27,928 nt of DNA. Origin: a virus. The position numbers and the translations under genes were made by a program. The notes below the pieces were generated by a model. The model worked only from the letters and a program-made list of their open reading frames with translations. It made no database searches and was not told where the DNA came from. The DNA is taken from IMG/VR virus record IMGVR_UViG_3300030012_000346, positions 1 through 27,928 of that record; one strand, written 5' to 3'. Shown one piece after another: positions 6,566 through 13,697 of this stretch (positions are counted from its first letter, which is position 1; each line of letters begins with the position of its first letter).

Positions 6566-7536
6566 ACGAAGTAGCAGAAAAAATTGAAGAGCAGGACACA
6601 CAACAAGATTTAGATTTTGGTGAAGATAAGCCTGTAGAAACAAAACAACAGGAAGAAACCTCTTTTGAGGTTGAGATTGTTGATGATAGACCTGAAGAAG
6701 ATAGGGTTCCAAAGCGAAAAGAAGATACGCAGCCTAAAGTTGAAGGTGATGAAGATGAAGCCAAAAACTATAGCGATAAGGTGCAAAAGCGTATCAAGGA
6801 GCTAAAATACGAGTATCATGAAGAGCGTAGAGCCAAAGAAGAAGCCTCTCGTCTACAAGAGGAGGCATTAAATTACGCTAAAAAACTTCAGAAAGAAAAC
6901 GAAGAACTTCGTAAAAGTCTATCTGATGGCGAGAGTGTTTTGATAAATCAAGCCAAAGGCAGAGTAGATGCACAGCTTGAAAAAGCCAAGATAGATTACA
7001 AAGAGGCTTACGAATCAGGTGATCCAGATAAACTTGCTGATGCGTCTGCTGAGTTAGCTAGAATACAAAATGAAAAATATCGTGTGGATACCTATACACC
7101 ACCAAAACAACCTGAGCCAAGGGTAGAGCAACCTAAGCCAATGCCTCAGCAACCCCAGAAACCAAAGGTGAGTCAGAGGGCTTTGGACTGGGCAAATGAG
7201 AATACATGGTTCAATAAAGATAGTCGAATGACCTCGTATGCCTTTGGTGTTCATGAAGAGTTGGTAAAAAAAGGTGTTGTCGGAGACAGCGAAGAGTATT
7301 ATAAAGAGATAGATAGGGAAATGCGAAAAGTTTTTCCAGACAAGTTTGACGATGTTATTGAAGATGAGGAAACGCAACAGAGTCAGACTGGCAACGTGGT
7401 TGCCCCCACTAAACGGAGTGCAAAAAAACCACGCACAGTGCGACTGACCTCAACCCAAGTGAACCTCGCAAGACGCTTGGGTCTCACAAAAGAGCAATAT
7501 GCAGCGCAATTAATGAAGGATCAAGGAAATGGCTGA
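6562..7536 (+). CDS. Scaffolding-like head assembly protein
   Basis: A 324-residue, highly charged protein without membrane segments. Residues 1-75 are very acidic (NEVAEKIEEQDTQQD, PEEDRVPKRKEDTQ). Residues about 75-170 form a long coiled coil (VQKRIKELKYEYHEERRAKE and on). A proline/glutamine linker follows, then a conserved segment SQRALDWANENTWFNKDSRM and REMRKVFPDKFDD. The C-terminus is basic. An acidic coiled-coil protein just upstream of the capsid gene, with a basic C-terminal end, is the usual plan of a tailed-phage scaffold, which shapes the prohead and then leaves. It overlaps the co-chaperonin gene by four bases (ATGA). The call rests mainly on position and composition. Confidence 0.75.
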   Translation: MNEVAEKIEEQDTQQDLDFGEDKPVETKQQEETSFEVEIVDDRPEEDRVPKRKEDTQPKVEGDEDEAKNYSDKVQKRIKELKYEYHEERRAKEEASRLQEEALNYAKKLQKENEELRKSLSDGESVLINQAKGRVDAQLEKAKIDYKEAYESGDPDKLADASAELARIQNEKYRVDTYTPPKQPEPRVEQPKPMPQQPQKPKVSQRALDWANENTWFNKDSRMTSYAFGVHEELVKKGVVGDSEEYYKEIDREMRKVFPDKFDDVIEDEETQQSQTGNVVAPTKRSAKKPRTVRLTSTQVNLARRLGLTKEQYAAQLMKDQGNG

Positions 7537-7963
7537 TAGAGAACCAAGAGATAACGAAACAAGAGAAATGGAATTTCGAAAGAAATCATGGGAAAGACCT
7601 ACGTTGTTACCAACACCTAATCCCAGACCTGGGGTTAAGTTTCGTTGGATACGAACAGCGATCATGGGTCAATCAGATAACCCTAATGTATCTGCAAGGT
7701 TTCGTGAAGGTTGGACACCTGTCTTAGCCAAAGACCATCCTGAGTTACACGTTATGTCTGACATCGATTCACGATGGAAAGACAATATTGAAATTGGTGG
7801 TCAGCTACTCTGTAGCATATCAACCGAAAAAGTAGAAGCTCGTAAGGAAGCCCACAAGGAAATGGCTAACAGGCAAATGGAATCTGTGGACAACTCTTTC
7901 TTGCGTAATAATGATCCTCGAATGCCAGTTCTGAAACCAGAGCGAAGCACTCGAACAACTTAA
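7529..7963 (+). CDS. Conserved head-region protein, function unknown
   Basis: A 144-residue soluble protein I recognise only as a type that recurs beside the scaffold gene in marine phages. It is charged at both ends. The central part, RPGVKFRWIRTAIMGQSDNP then RFREGWTPVLAKDHPELHVM, looks folded and is followed by a charged helix (TEKVEARKEAHKEMANRQME). It has no signal or membrane segment. The start overlaps the scaffold gene by eight bases, so expression is probably coupled. A minor head protein or assembly factor is the natural guess from position; no catalytic motif is visible. Confidence 0.75.
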   Translation: MADREPRDNETREMEFRKKSWERPTLLPTPNPRPGVKFRWIRTAIMGQSDNPNVSARFREGWTPVLAKDHPELHVMSDIDSRWKDNIEIGGQLLCSISTEKVEARKEAHKEMANRQMESVDNSFLRNNDPRMPVLKPERSTRTT

Positions 7964-7976
7964 TGGAGGTAGACAT

Positions 7977-8579
7977 ATGTCTAGCATATCTGCTCCTTTT
8001 GGGTTAAGACCAGTAGGAACATTAGGTGGCGAATACACTGGTGGTTTTCGTCAATATCCTATCCTATCCTCTCAATCCACAAGGATTTGTTACGGTGATG
8101 TCGTCAAGCTAAATGATGACGGTGGAACCACAACGATAGCGAAAGATACAGGCACAAGCACAGCAACGCCTATCGGTATCTTTCTAGGATGTCGTTATAT
8201 CGATGTAAGCACCAGTCAGCTTACATTTTCATCTCAATGGTCAGGCGCAGCTCATACCAGTGGTATGGCGTATGTTGCTGATGATCCAAACATTCTGTTT
8301 GCTGTACAAGCAGACGGAGCAGTAACTGATGATGATCTTGGTGCTAACGTAGAGTTAGAGCAGACAGCATCAAGTGCTACGTTTGGAATGTCTCGTGTCA
8401 GTATTGACATTAGCACAACAAACACAACTGCAGCTTTACCAGTAAGGATTGTTGATTTTCTTGGTGGTCACGATGGTGACGAAAGAGGAACTTCATTCCC
8501 AATCATGCTTTGTAAGTTTAATTCAGGGCATCAATTGGCAAGTGGTGGCACAAATGCTGCTGCACCAGGAGGAGGCTAA
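7977..8579 (+). CDS. Probable capsid decoration protein
   Basis: The 200-residue product is rich in threonine, serine, glycine and alanine with beta-strand-like segments, as expected of a virion surface protein. It opens with SSISAPFGLRPVGTLGGEYT and ends with a flexible tail (NAAAPGGG). Proteins with this N-terminus commonly lie directly before the major capsid gene in marine phages, where decoration proteins are encoded. GGAGG lies 7 bases before the ATG. Its last codons (CCAGGAGGAGGC) also serve as the ribosome-binding site of the capsid gene. The decoration role is inferred from position and composition. Confidence 0.7.
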   Translation: MSSISAPFGLRPVGTLGGEYTGGFRQYPILSSQSTRICYGDVVKLNDDGGTTTIAKDTGTSTATPIGIFLGCRYIDVSTSQLTFSSQWSGAAHTSGMAYVADDPNILFAVQADGAVTDDDLGANVELEQTASSATFGMSRVSIDISTTNTTAALPVRIVDFLGGHDGDERGTSFPIMLCKFNSGHQLASGGTNAAAPGGG

Positions 8580-8581
8580 TC

Positions 8582-9493
8582 ATGGCTGTAATGAGTAGAG
8601 CAAATCTCTTAAAAGAGTTACTCCCAGGTTTAAACGCATTGTTTGGACTAGAGTATGAAGGCTATGAAAACGAACACGCTGATATCTATGAAACTGAAAA
8701 CTCAGACAGAAGTTTTGAGGAAGAGGTGAAGCTATCAGGGTTCGGTGCAGCCCCAGTGAAGCAAGAAGGTGCAGCCATCTCTTACGATGTAGCACAAGAG
8801 TCATTCACTGCTCGTTTTAATCACGAGACAGTGGCTATGGGTTTCTCTATCACAGAGGAAGCTATGGAAGACAATTTGTATGACAGCCTATCAGCACGTT
8901 ATACAAAAGCACTTGCTAGAGCTATGGCTTACACAAAGCAAACAAAAGCAGCGTCACTTCTAAACACTGGTTTTGATACATTCACTTCTGGTGATGGAGC
9001 TTTTCTATTTAGTGACTCCCACGGAACCGTGGCAGGTGGTAATAATAGAAACCAACCATCAACAGCAGCAGACCTTAACGAAACATCTTTAGAGCAAGCT
9101 GTGATTGATATCGCAGCCTTCGTAGATGAAAGAGGTCTATTGATTGCAGCAAGACCAAGAAAGCTGATTGTTCCACCTGCATTGATGTTTACAGCTACAA
9201 GATTGCTACAAACAGATTTCAGAACAGGAACTGCTGATAATGACATTAACGCTATCAAGTCTAATGGGTCTATCCCAGAGGGCTTTGCTGTTAACCATTA
9301 TCTAACAGATAGTGATGCTTTCTTCATCATCACAGATGTTCCAAACGGAATGAAGCATTTCGTTAGAACTCCTATGGCTACTGGCATGGACGGAGATTTC
9401 AACACTGGAAACGTAAGATACAAAGCGAGAGAGAGATATTCTTTCGGTGTATCTGATCCACTTGGAATTTACGGTTCAACAGGAGCTGCGTAA
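8582..9493 (+). CDS. Major capsid protein
   Basis: The 303-residue product is the likely shell protein with the HK97 fold. The N-terminal arm (SRANLLKELLPGLNALFGL) is followed by an extended-loop region around residues 40-65 (SDRSFEEEVKLSGFGAAP). A long spine-like helix covers about residues 100-125 (YDSLSARYTKALARAMAYTK). PRKLIVPPALMFTATRLLQT (about 197-216) resembles the A-domain segment of Mu gpT-type capsid proteins. The end, SFGVSDPLGIYGS, is typical of these shells. AGGAGG lies 8 bases before the ATG, inside the end of the preceding gene. A GC-rich hairpin follows at 9506-9525. It sits between the scaffold/decoration genes and the connector genes, as expected. Confidence 0.92.
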   Translation: MAVMSRANLLKELLPGLNALFGLEYEGYENEHADIYETENSDRSFEEEVKLSGFGAAPVKQEGAAISYDVAQESFTARFNHETVAMGFSITEEAMEDNLYDSLSARYTKALARAMAYTKQTKAASLLNTGFDTFTSGDGAFLFSDSHGTVAGGNNRNQPSTAADLNETSLEQAVIDIAAFVDERGLLIAARPRKLIVPPALMFTATRLLQTDFRTGTADNDINAIKSNGSIPEGFAVNHYLTDSDAFFIITDVPNGMKHFVRTPMATGMDGDFNTGNVRYKARERYSFGVSDPLGIYGSTGAA

Positions 9494-9505
9494 ACTAGCA
9501 ACCTT

Positions 9506-9525
9506 GGGGGCGAGAAATCGCCCCC
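9506..9525 (+). terminator. GC-rich hairpin after the capsid gene
   Basis: GGGGGCGA (9506-9513) and TCGCCCCC (9518-9525) form a perfect 8-base stem closed by a GAAA tetraloop, 12 bases after the capsid stop. The sequence that follows, TTACAATTTC, is only partly T-rich. The hairpin could act as a leaky terminator that raises capsid mRNA relative to downstream genes, or it could protect the 3' end of the transcript. Partial terminators after capsid genes are common in phages. Confidence 0.7.
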
Positions 9526-9580
9526 TTACAATTTCACCTTGACAGCGTAAGCTGACATTTGCCACGACAAGGAGATTAAT

Positions 9581-10201
9581 ATGGGCAATACAACATTTTC
9601 AGGTCCAGTTAGAGCAACTGGAGGATTTAAAGCAGTAAACAAGAGTAGCACCACAGGTGCAATTACAGAGACAGGTTTTTCTGTAAATTCAACAGGTCAA
9701 CTCATTTCTATGGGTACACGAAAGATACAGTCTTTCGCAGGTACACTAGCAAGCACAAACGCAGCATCTGTAGCGTATGGAGATGGTGACTGCCTTGTAG
9801 AGTTGGGAACACTAAACGTAGATGCCCCTGATGATCTAGTAACACCATCAAAGATATTCGTACACAGAGCTTTGATTGGTATTACCACAGCAGCAGGTCA
9901 AACTCTTGCAGGTAACTTAGCATTGAGTTCTACTTCTGGAACAGCTACAAATGCAGCCGTATCAGGAACAGAGATCGTTGGTGCAGGTGTTACATCATTT
10001 AACGAACAGCTAAGTGCTACACAGTCTATCACAGAGATTGATATCAATTTTAACAACACAGCAGGTAACTATCACATCTTCGTGCCAAACGTAACGGCTG
10101 CTGTTGCAAATGTGCATCTATATGCTAGAGCGACAACGGCTGTTAATGCTGATATAACAGCAGGAAGATTTACAGTTGAACTAGAATATTCAGTATTCTA
10201 A
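9581..10201 (+). CDS. Probable virion structural protein (MGNTTFSGPVR type)
   Basis: This 206-residue protein is rich in threonine, alanine, serine and asparagine. It has many short beta strands and no membrane segment, consistent with a surface or head-fibre protein. Its opening, MGNTTFSGPVRATGGFKAV, is one I recognise from marine phage virion genes, often just after the capsid gene. The middle (LVTPSKIFVHRALIGITTAAGQ) and the end (HIFVPNVTAAVANVHLYARA) look like repeated sandwich strands. AAGGAGA lies upstream of the ATG. A decoration or head-fibre role is inferred; no enzymatic motif is visible. Confidence 0.7.
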   Translation: MGNTTFSGPVRATGGFKAVNKSSTTGAITETGFSVNSTGQLISMGTRKIQSFAGTLASTNAASVAYGDGDCLVELGTLNVDAPDDLVTPSKIFVHRALIGITTAAGQTLAGNLALSSTSGTATNAAVSGTEIVGAGVTSFNEQLSATQSITEIDINFNNTAGNYHIFVPNVTAAVANVHLYARATTAVNADITAGRFTVELEYSVF

Positions 10202-10212
10202 GGGGGTAAAAC

Positions 10213-10614
10213 ATGGCTGATGCAGTAACATCACAAACCCTTTTTGATGGCGACAAGCACGTTGTTATGAAATTTACAAACATTTCTGATGGCACAGGTG
10301 AGTCTGCTGTCAAGAAGGTTGATGTCAGTGCATTGGAATCAGATATAAATGGCAATACTTGTACGAGTGTTGCCATAGAGAAAATCTGGTGGCAGTGCAT
10401 AGGCATGAAGGTTAGAATGTTTTTCGATGCAACGTCTGATGCTTTTATAATAGAGTTAGGTGAAAATCAGAGTGGTCATCATGACTATAGTGAGTTTGGT
10501 GGTTTAAAAAATAACGCAGGTTCTGGAAAGACAGGTGATATTGACTTTACTACTGTAGGTCACTCTAGTGCTGATACATATACTGTCATTCTGAAGATGC
10601 GTAAAACATACTAA
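10213..10614 (+). CDS. Conserved virion-associated protein, function unknown
   Basis: A 133-residue beta-rich protein without signal or membrane segment. The core, KHVVMKFTNISDGTGESAVK followed by a KVDVSAL strand and IEKIWWQCIGMKVRMFFDAT, recurs in marine phages in the same neighbourhood, where it is taken as a structural protein. It follows the preceding virion gene by 11 bases with GGGGG at 10202-10206 as ribosome-binding site. It ends one base before a GTG-started gene. A role in the head-tail junction or capsid surface fits its position but is not shown by the sequence. Confidence 0.7.
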   Translation: MADAVTSQTLFDGDKHVVMKFTNISDGTGESAVKKVDVSALESDINGNTCTSVAIEKIWWQCIGMKVRMFFDATSDAFIIELGENQSGHHDYSEFGGLKNNAGSGKTGDIDFTTVGHSSADTYTVILKMRKTY

Positions 10615-10615
10615 C

Positions 10616-11119
10616 GTGTTCGATCCAGTAACTATCTCGGCTGCTGTCGCTACGGCAAGCACAGCCTTTAACGGCATAAAAAGGGCGTTTCAGGCAGGTC
10701 GTGATTTGGAATCCATGTCACAGGATTTATCCAGATGGATGGGTGCTGTTAGTGATGTGGATGCAGCTCACAAATCTGCCAAGAACCCTACCATGTTTCG
10801 TAAAGTATTTAGTGGGGGAAGTATTGAACAGGAGGCAATAGAAGCCTTTACTGCCAAAAAGCGTTTAGAAGAGCAACGCTACGAGCTTCAACAGTTTATT
10901 AAGTTTACACATGGAACAGCAGCTTGGGATGAACTTCTTCGTATGGAAGGTCAAATACGCAAAAGAAGGCAACAAGAGATATATGACAAGAAGATATTTA
11001 GAGAAAAAATCATTGGTATCGTGGCAATTAGCATTGTCCTTAGTGTTGGCTTGGCTGTTCTTGGTCTTTTCGTCTACACCCTTATGGGTTTCGACAGAGG
11101 ATGGTGGCTATCGGACTAG
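10616..11119 (+). CDS. C-tail-anchored membrane protein of the VFDPVT type
   Basis: The 167-residue product starts with GTG at 10616, right after the preceding stop; I keep this start because the opening FDPVTISAAVATASTAF is characteristic of a conserved marine phage family. Residues 1-125 are mainly helical and charged (RAFQAGRDLESMSQDLSRWM, then EEQRYELQQFIKFTHGTAAW). Residues about 132-157 are one strong membrane span (EKIIGIVAISIVLSVGLAVL and on), and a short tail with two tryptophans ends the protein. No ribosome-binding site is obvious, so it may depend on translation of the gene before it. Function unknown. The DNA for its membrane span also encodes the N-terminal membrane segment of the next gene in another frame. 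Confidence 0.75.
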   Translation: MFDPVTISAAVATASTAFNGIKRAFQAGRDLESMSQDLSRWMGAVSDVDAAHKSAKNPTMFRKVFSGGSIEQEAIEAFTAKKRLEEQRYELQQFIKFTHGTAAWDELLRMEGQIRKRRQQEIYDKKIFREKIIGIVAISIVLSVGLAVLGLFVYTLMGFDRGWWLSD

Positions 11120-11501
11120 GGATAAATGTGTCCGTAAAGATGGAGGGCAAGAAACATTTGAGTGGGTTTGCACTGACGGAGTTATTATTTATCTGGCACA
11201 GTCGGAGAATATCAAGCAATGTTTCACCTGTTTTCTAAAGAAGTTTAGTGATTGGACATGGGAACAGGAGATTAGACGAGGGGTTAGAGAAGACCCAAAG
11301 TACATAACCTGTAGGAGATATAAAAGAGTGCAAGCAAAAAATGGACAGCAAGTTTGTCTTTATAAAGGTGCAAACGACACATACACTCTAGTGGTCGAGG
11401 GAACCTGCCCAAATGAATATCGTTGTCGTTATGATCCACATAGTAAGCCTCCTAACATAGATCAAGTTTTAGACAGCTTGAATGATAGTTTTAAAAAATG
11501 A
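10983..11501 (+). CDS. Exported or membrane-anchored eight-cysteine protein
   Basis: Unrecognised 172-residue protein. From the ATG at 10983 it opens with a basic head (MTRRYLEKK) and a hydrophobic segment, LVSWQLALSLVLAWLFLVF, which would act as a signal anchor. The rest is hydrophilic with eight cysteines (DKC, WVC, KQC, FTC, ITC, QVC, GTC, YRC), an even number that suggests disulphides outside the cytoplasm. No start codon lies between the end of the overlapping gene (11119) and the first cysteines, so some overlap is unavoidable; ATG 10983 has only a weak AAGAGA upstream, and GTG 11043 or nearby TTGs are alternatives. The open frame extends back to 10911. Function unknown; an envelope role is inferred. 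Confidence 0.65.
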   Translation: MTRRYLEKKSLVSWQLALSLVLAWLFLVFSSTPLWVSTEDGGYRTRDKCVRKDGGQETFEWVCTDGVIIYLAQSENIKQCFTCFLKKFSDWTWEQEIRRGVREDPKYITCRRYKRVQAKNGQQVCLYKGANDTYTLVVEGTCPNEYRCRYDPHSKPPNIDQVLDSLNDSFKK

Positions 11502-11686
11502 AGACACTTGTATTTGCATTGGTAATTTTAGAAGGAACACAGATTTATGATGAATCTTTACAATATGGGAGCATTGATAAGTGTAGTTGGTATGCTAATA
11601 AGATAAACTTTTATAATGAAAGACAAACAAGAAATACATACTCAGCTTACTGTAAACCATTAGTGATTGAAAAGAATGAGGAATAA
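11498..11686 (+). CDS. Small putative secreted protein
   Basis: Unrecognised 62-residue protein. The N-terminus, MKTLVFALVILEGTQI, resembles a short signal peptide or a membrane-dipping segment, though the hydrophobic core is only about ten residues. The mature part is polar with two cysteines (DKCSW and AYCKP) that could pair. Its ATG overlaps the stop of the eight-cysteine gene (ATGA), so the two are translationally coupled and probably work in the same compartment. Together with the two genes before it, it forms a membrane/secreted block inside the structural region. The function is open: lysis, exclusion of other phages and virion entry are all possible. Confidence 0.6.
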   Translation: MKTLVFALVILEGTQIYDESLQYGSIDKCSWYANKINFYNERQTRNTYSAYCKPLVIEKNEE

Positions 11687-11716
11687 TATTATAAATGTAA
11701 GAGATTGGAGGCTCTA

Positions 11717-12397
11717 ATGGCAGTTGTAACACCAGACTTACCAGAGATATTTGAGGAAGCCTTTGAGAGAGCAGGGCTTGAAATGCGTTCTGGTTATGAC
11801 TTAAAGACAGCTAGACGTAGCTTTCAGATATTAACATTAGAGTGGCAAAACAGAGGGATAAATCTTTTTACCATAGAATCTGGCACATTATCTCTGTCAG
11901 CAGGCACAGCCACATACACTATGCCATCAGATACCATTGATATCATTGAGCATACAATTAGAACAGGCACAGGAACATCACAGCTAGATACGAATGTAAA
12001 TAGAATAAGTGTTTCTACGTTTGCCCAAAAATCAAATAAGAATACACAAGGTAAGCCAACACAGATATTTGTACAAAGACTAGCAGGCTCCACGACAGTC
12101 ACGTTGCACCCTGTTCCAGACACGACATACACGTTAGCCTTTTTTAGACTAAAGGGTATTGATAGTATTGCCTCTGGTATAACAGGAACCACAACGAGTT
12201 TTGTGCCACCACGGTTTGTGCCATGTCTTGTATCAGGATTGGCGTACTACATAGCTATGAAAAAGCCAGAAGTGGCTGATAGAGTTTCAGGATTAAAACA
12301 AGAGTATGAGTTTCAGTTTGAACTAGCAGCAGGGGAAGACACAGAGACAGCCTCTATAAAGTTTGTTCCCTACAACACATTCTTTACGAGTGTCTGA
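11717..12397 (+). CDS. Head-tail adaptor-like protein (first copy)
   Basis: The 226-residue product resembles the adaptor (gp4/SU10-type) proteins that bind below the portal ring. Helices come first (DLPEIFEEAFERAGLEMRSG, then LKTARRSFQILTLEWQNRGI). A beta-rich middle follows (FTIESGTLSLSAGTATYTMP and PTQIFVQRLAGSTTVTLHPV), and then C-terminal helices (GLAYYIAMKKPEVADRVSGL). I chose the ATG at 11717 because GGAGG lies 5 bases upstream; an upstream TTG at 11705 in the same frame lacks such a site. The layout matches the protein at 13694, so the phage may carry two adaptor-fold connectors. Identity is from fold-like pattern and position only. Confidence 0.7.
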   Translation: MAVVTPDLPEIFEEAFERAGLEMRSGYDLKTARRSFQILTLEWQNRGINLFTIESGTLSLSAGTATYTMPSDTIDIIEHTIRTGTGTSQLDTNVNRISVSTFAQKSNKNTQGKPTQIFVQRLAGSTTVTLHPVPDTTYTLAFFRLKGIDSIASGITGTTTSFVPPRFVPCLVSGLAYYIAMKKPEVADRVSGLKQEYEFQFELAAGEDTETASIKFVPYNTFFTSV

Positions 12398-12717
12398 TGG
12401 CTTACGCTAAGGGAAAATATGCTTTTGGAATATGCGATAGGACAGGTTTTCGTTATAAAATGGAAGACCTTGTATACGAGTTTACCAATGGTAAAAGAAA
12501 TGGTTTGAGGGTTGGAAGAGATGTGGTTGATCCAGATCATCCACAAAACTTTGTCGGTCAGATAAAGAGTGACGATCCTCAGTCCATAATTGATGCAAGA
12601 CCAGACCGAACAGAGCCTTTAGAGTTATCTGTTGGTGTTGCTCAGTTTGACGACTTCGATTTAAAAATATCGCCAATCTTTGGTCTGGTTGGCATTGTCA
12701 CGGTAACAACAAGCTAA
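12397..12717 (+). CDS. Conserved connector-region protein (CDRTGFRYK type)
   Basis: A 106-residue soluble protein of unknown function. It has a conserved opening, GKYAFGICDRTGFRYKMEDL, a motif RNGLRVGRDVVDPDHPQNF and a beta-rich end. I recognise this type from marine phages, where it follows the adaptor-like gene. The opening CDRTGF resembles the edge of a small folded domain but only one cysteine is present, so a zinc site is unlikely. Its start overlaps the previous stop by one base (TGATG), indicating coupled translation. A minor connector or tail role is inferred. Confidence 0.72.
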   Translation: MAYAKGKYAFGICDRTGFRYKMEDLVYEFTNGKRNGLRVGRDVVDPDHPQNFVGQIKSDDPQSIIDARPDRTEPLELSVGVAQFDDFDLKISPIFGLVGIVTVTTS

Positions 12718-12728
12718 GGAGATAAGAT

Positions 12729-13007
12729 ATGCCGATGAAAAGAAATAAAAAAGGAATGGCTAAAGGTGGAGCTATGAAGAAAAAGGGTATGGCAGCAGGT
12801 GGTAGAACCACTATGAAAAAACAAACCATGCGTGGTGGTGGAGCCATGAAGAAGAAGGGTTATGCTGTTGGTGGTGCTATGAAAAAGAAGGGCATGGCTA
12901 AAGGAGGCGTAATGAAGAAAAAGGGTATGGCAAAAGGAGGAGCCATGACTTTAGCTAAGATACGCTCTGCTGCTAAAGCCAAGGGATACAAACTAACTAA
13001 AGTATAA
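12729..13007 (+). CDS. Lysine/glycine/methionine repeat protein
   Basis: The 92-residue product is strongly basic and low in complexity. Residues 6-72 consist of six imperfect copies of an 11-residue unit (MKKKGMAKGGA; the second copy has two extra residues and the third reads MKKQTMRGGGA). A non-repetitive tail follows, LAKIRSAAKAKGYKLTKV, which looks like a short basic helix. AGGAGA lies 6 bases before the ATG. Proteins with such KKKGMAKGG runs are seen in marine phages but I know of no established function. Charge suggests contact with DNA or with acidic virion surfaces. The TMRGGG variant links it to the two small basic genes upstream of the portal. Confidence 0.78.
   Translation: MPMKRNKKGMAKGGAMKKKGMAAGGRTTMKKQTMRGGGAMKKKGYAVGGAMKKKGMAKGGVMKKKGMAKGGAMTLAKIRSAAKAKGYKLTKV
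12744..12944 (+). repeat. 33-bp tandem repeats encoding the KKKGMAKGG units
   Basis: Six imperfect tandem units, most of them 33 bases, lie inside the basic repeat gene. Copies five and six are nearly identical in DNA (ATGAAxAAxAAGGGxATGGC...), so the array probably grew by recent slippage or unequal exchange. Two units contain AAGGAGG four bases before an in-frame ATG (12901-12914 and 12934-12947). Confidence 0.85.
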
Positions 13008-13010
13008 AAT

Positions 13011-13697
13011 ATGCCTTATCTACAAAGTAACATCCCACACTTCAAGTGTTGGGTACGGAGGGAGTATACCCATAATCATCAGAAGTATCATGGGGAGTTC
13101 CTTCACGCTATGGCTATTGCCGTGACAACAATGCCAAACAGGTGTCTCAGTTTTCAAGTTGTTTTTACAGGTTGTGAGACTGATGATACCGATGAGCCTA
13201 ATGTGCATGGTGGAGCAATGTGGGCAAGAATGCCAATAACTGGTCTTGTCGCTGATACTCCAGTAGAGGAGTGGGCAGAACCGTTACCTGTCCACTACGC
13301 ACAGCCGTGGGATTGTTCCTCCCACACCCACGCAGTGTATGTTTTGGACAGAGCTACACCATGCCCTTGGTTGGCTAAAATAGGGGGAGAGTTTTATCCT
13401 GCTAAGTATTATTTTACTGTTGATTACGCAGAGAATGAAATAGCTGATGATCCTGCACAGCATAAGCAAAGTCATGTTTTAGAACTGTTAGACGCAGGTA
13501 AATGGACAGGAAACATAGTTGCATTGCCTAACAATAGAGTTCGTGTTACACATCCTGCATGGTTTGAAACAGGAGAAGGTCCTCCTGATTTCTTGCCATC
13601 ACAGCATATACACTACTCAAAGTCTGATTTAGATTATGTCTTGGATGTTAACCAGATTTTTGATAATCTATACGCACCCAATAAGAGCAAAAAATGA
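13011..13697 (+). CDS. Conserved tail-region protein (SNIPHFKCWVRREYTH type)
   Basis: The 228-residue protein is rich in aromatic residues, histidine and proline, without signal or membrane segment. Its opening, MPYLQSNIPHFKCWVRREYT, and blocks such as HGGAMWARMPITGLVAD, AQPWDCSSHTHAVYVLDRA and DDPAQHKQSHVLELLDAGKW are strongly conserved-looking; I recognise the type from marine phages, where it is of unknown function. The many histidines and aspartates could bind metal, but I cannot name an enzyme. It lies between two connector genes and overlaps the second adaptor by four bases (ATGA). A virion protein of the connector or proximal tail is the best guess. Confidence 0.75.
   Translation: MPYLQSNIPHFKCWVRREYTHNHQKYHGEFLHAMAIAVTTMPNRCLSFQVVFTGCETDDTDEPNVHGGAMWARMPITGLVADTPVEEWAEPLPVHYAQPWDCSSHTHAVYVLDRATPCPWLAKIGGEFYPAKYYFTVDYAENEIADDPAQHKQSHVLELLDAGKWTGNIVALPNNRVRVTHPAWFETGEGPPDFLPSQHIHYSKSDLDYVLDVNQIFDNLYAPNKSKK

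Noticed and set aside
9539-9567. TTGACA (9539-9544) resembling a -35 box after the capsid hairpin
   Set aside because: Seventeen bases downstream there is no -10-like hexamer (CCACGA). Without it a promoter cannot be claimed.
10911-10982. Upstream extension of the eight-cysteine gene to 10911
   Set aside because: It lengthens the overlap with the conserved helical part of the preceding gene and places a charged stretch before the signal-anchor segment; ATG 10983 fits an exported protein better.
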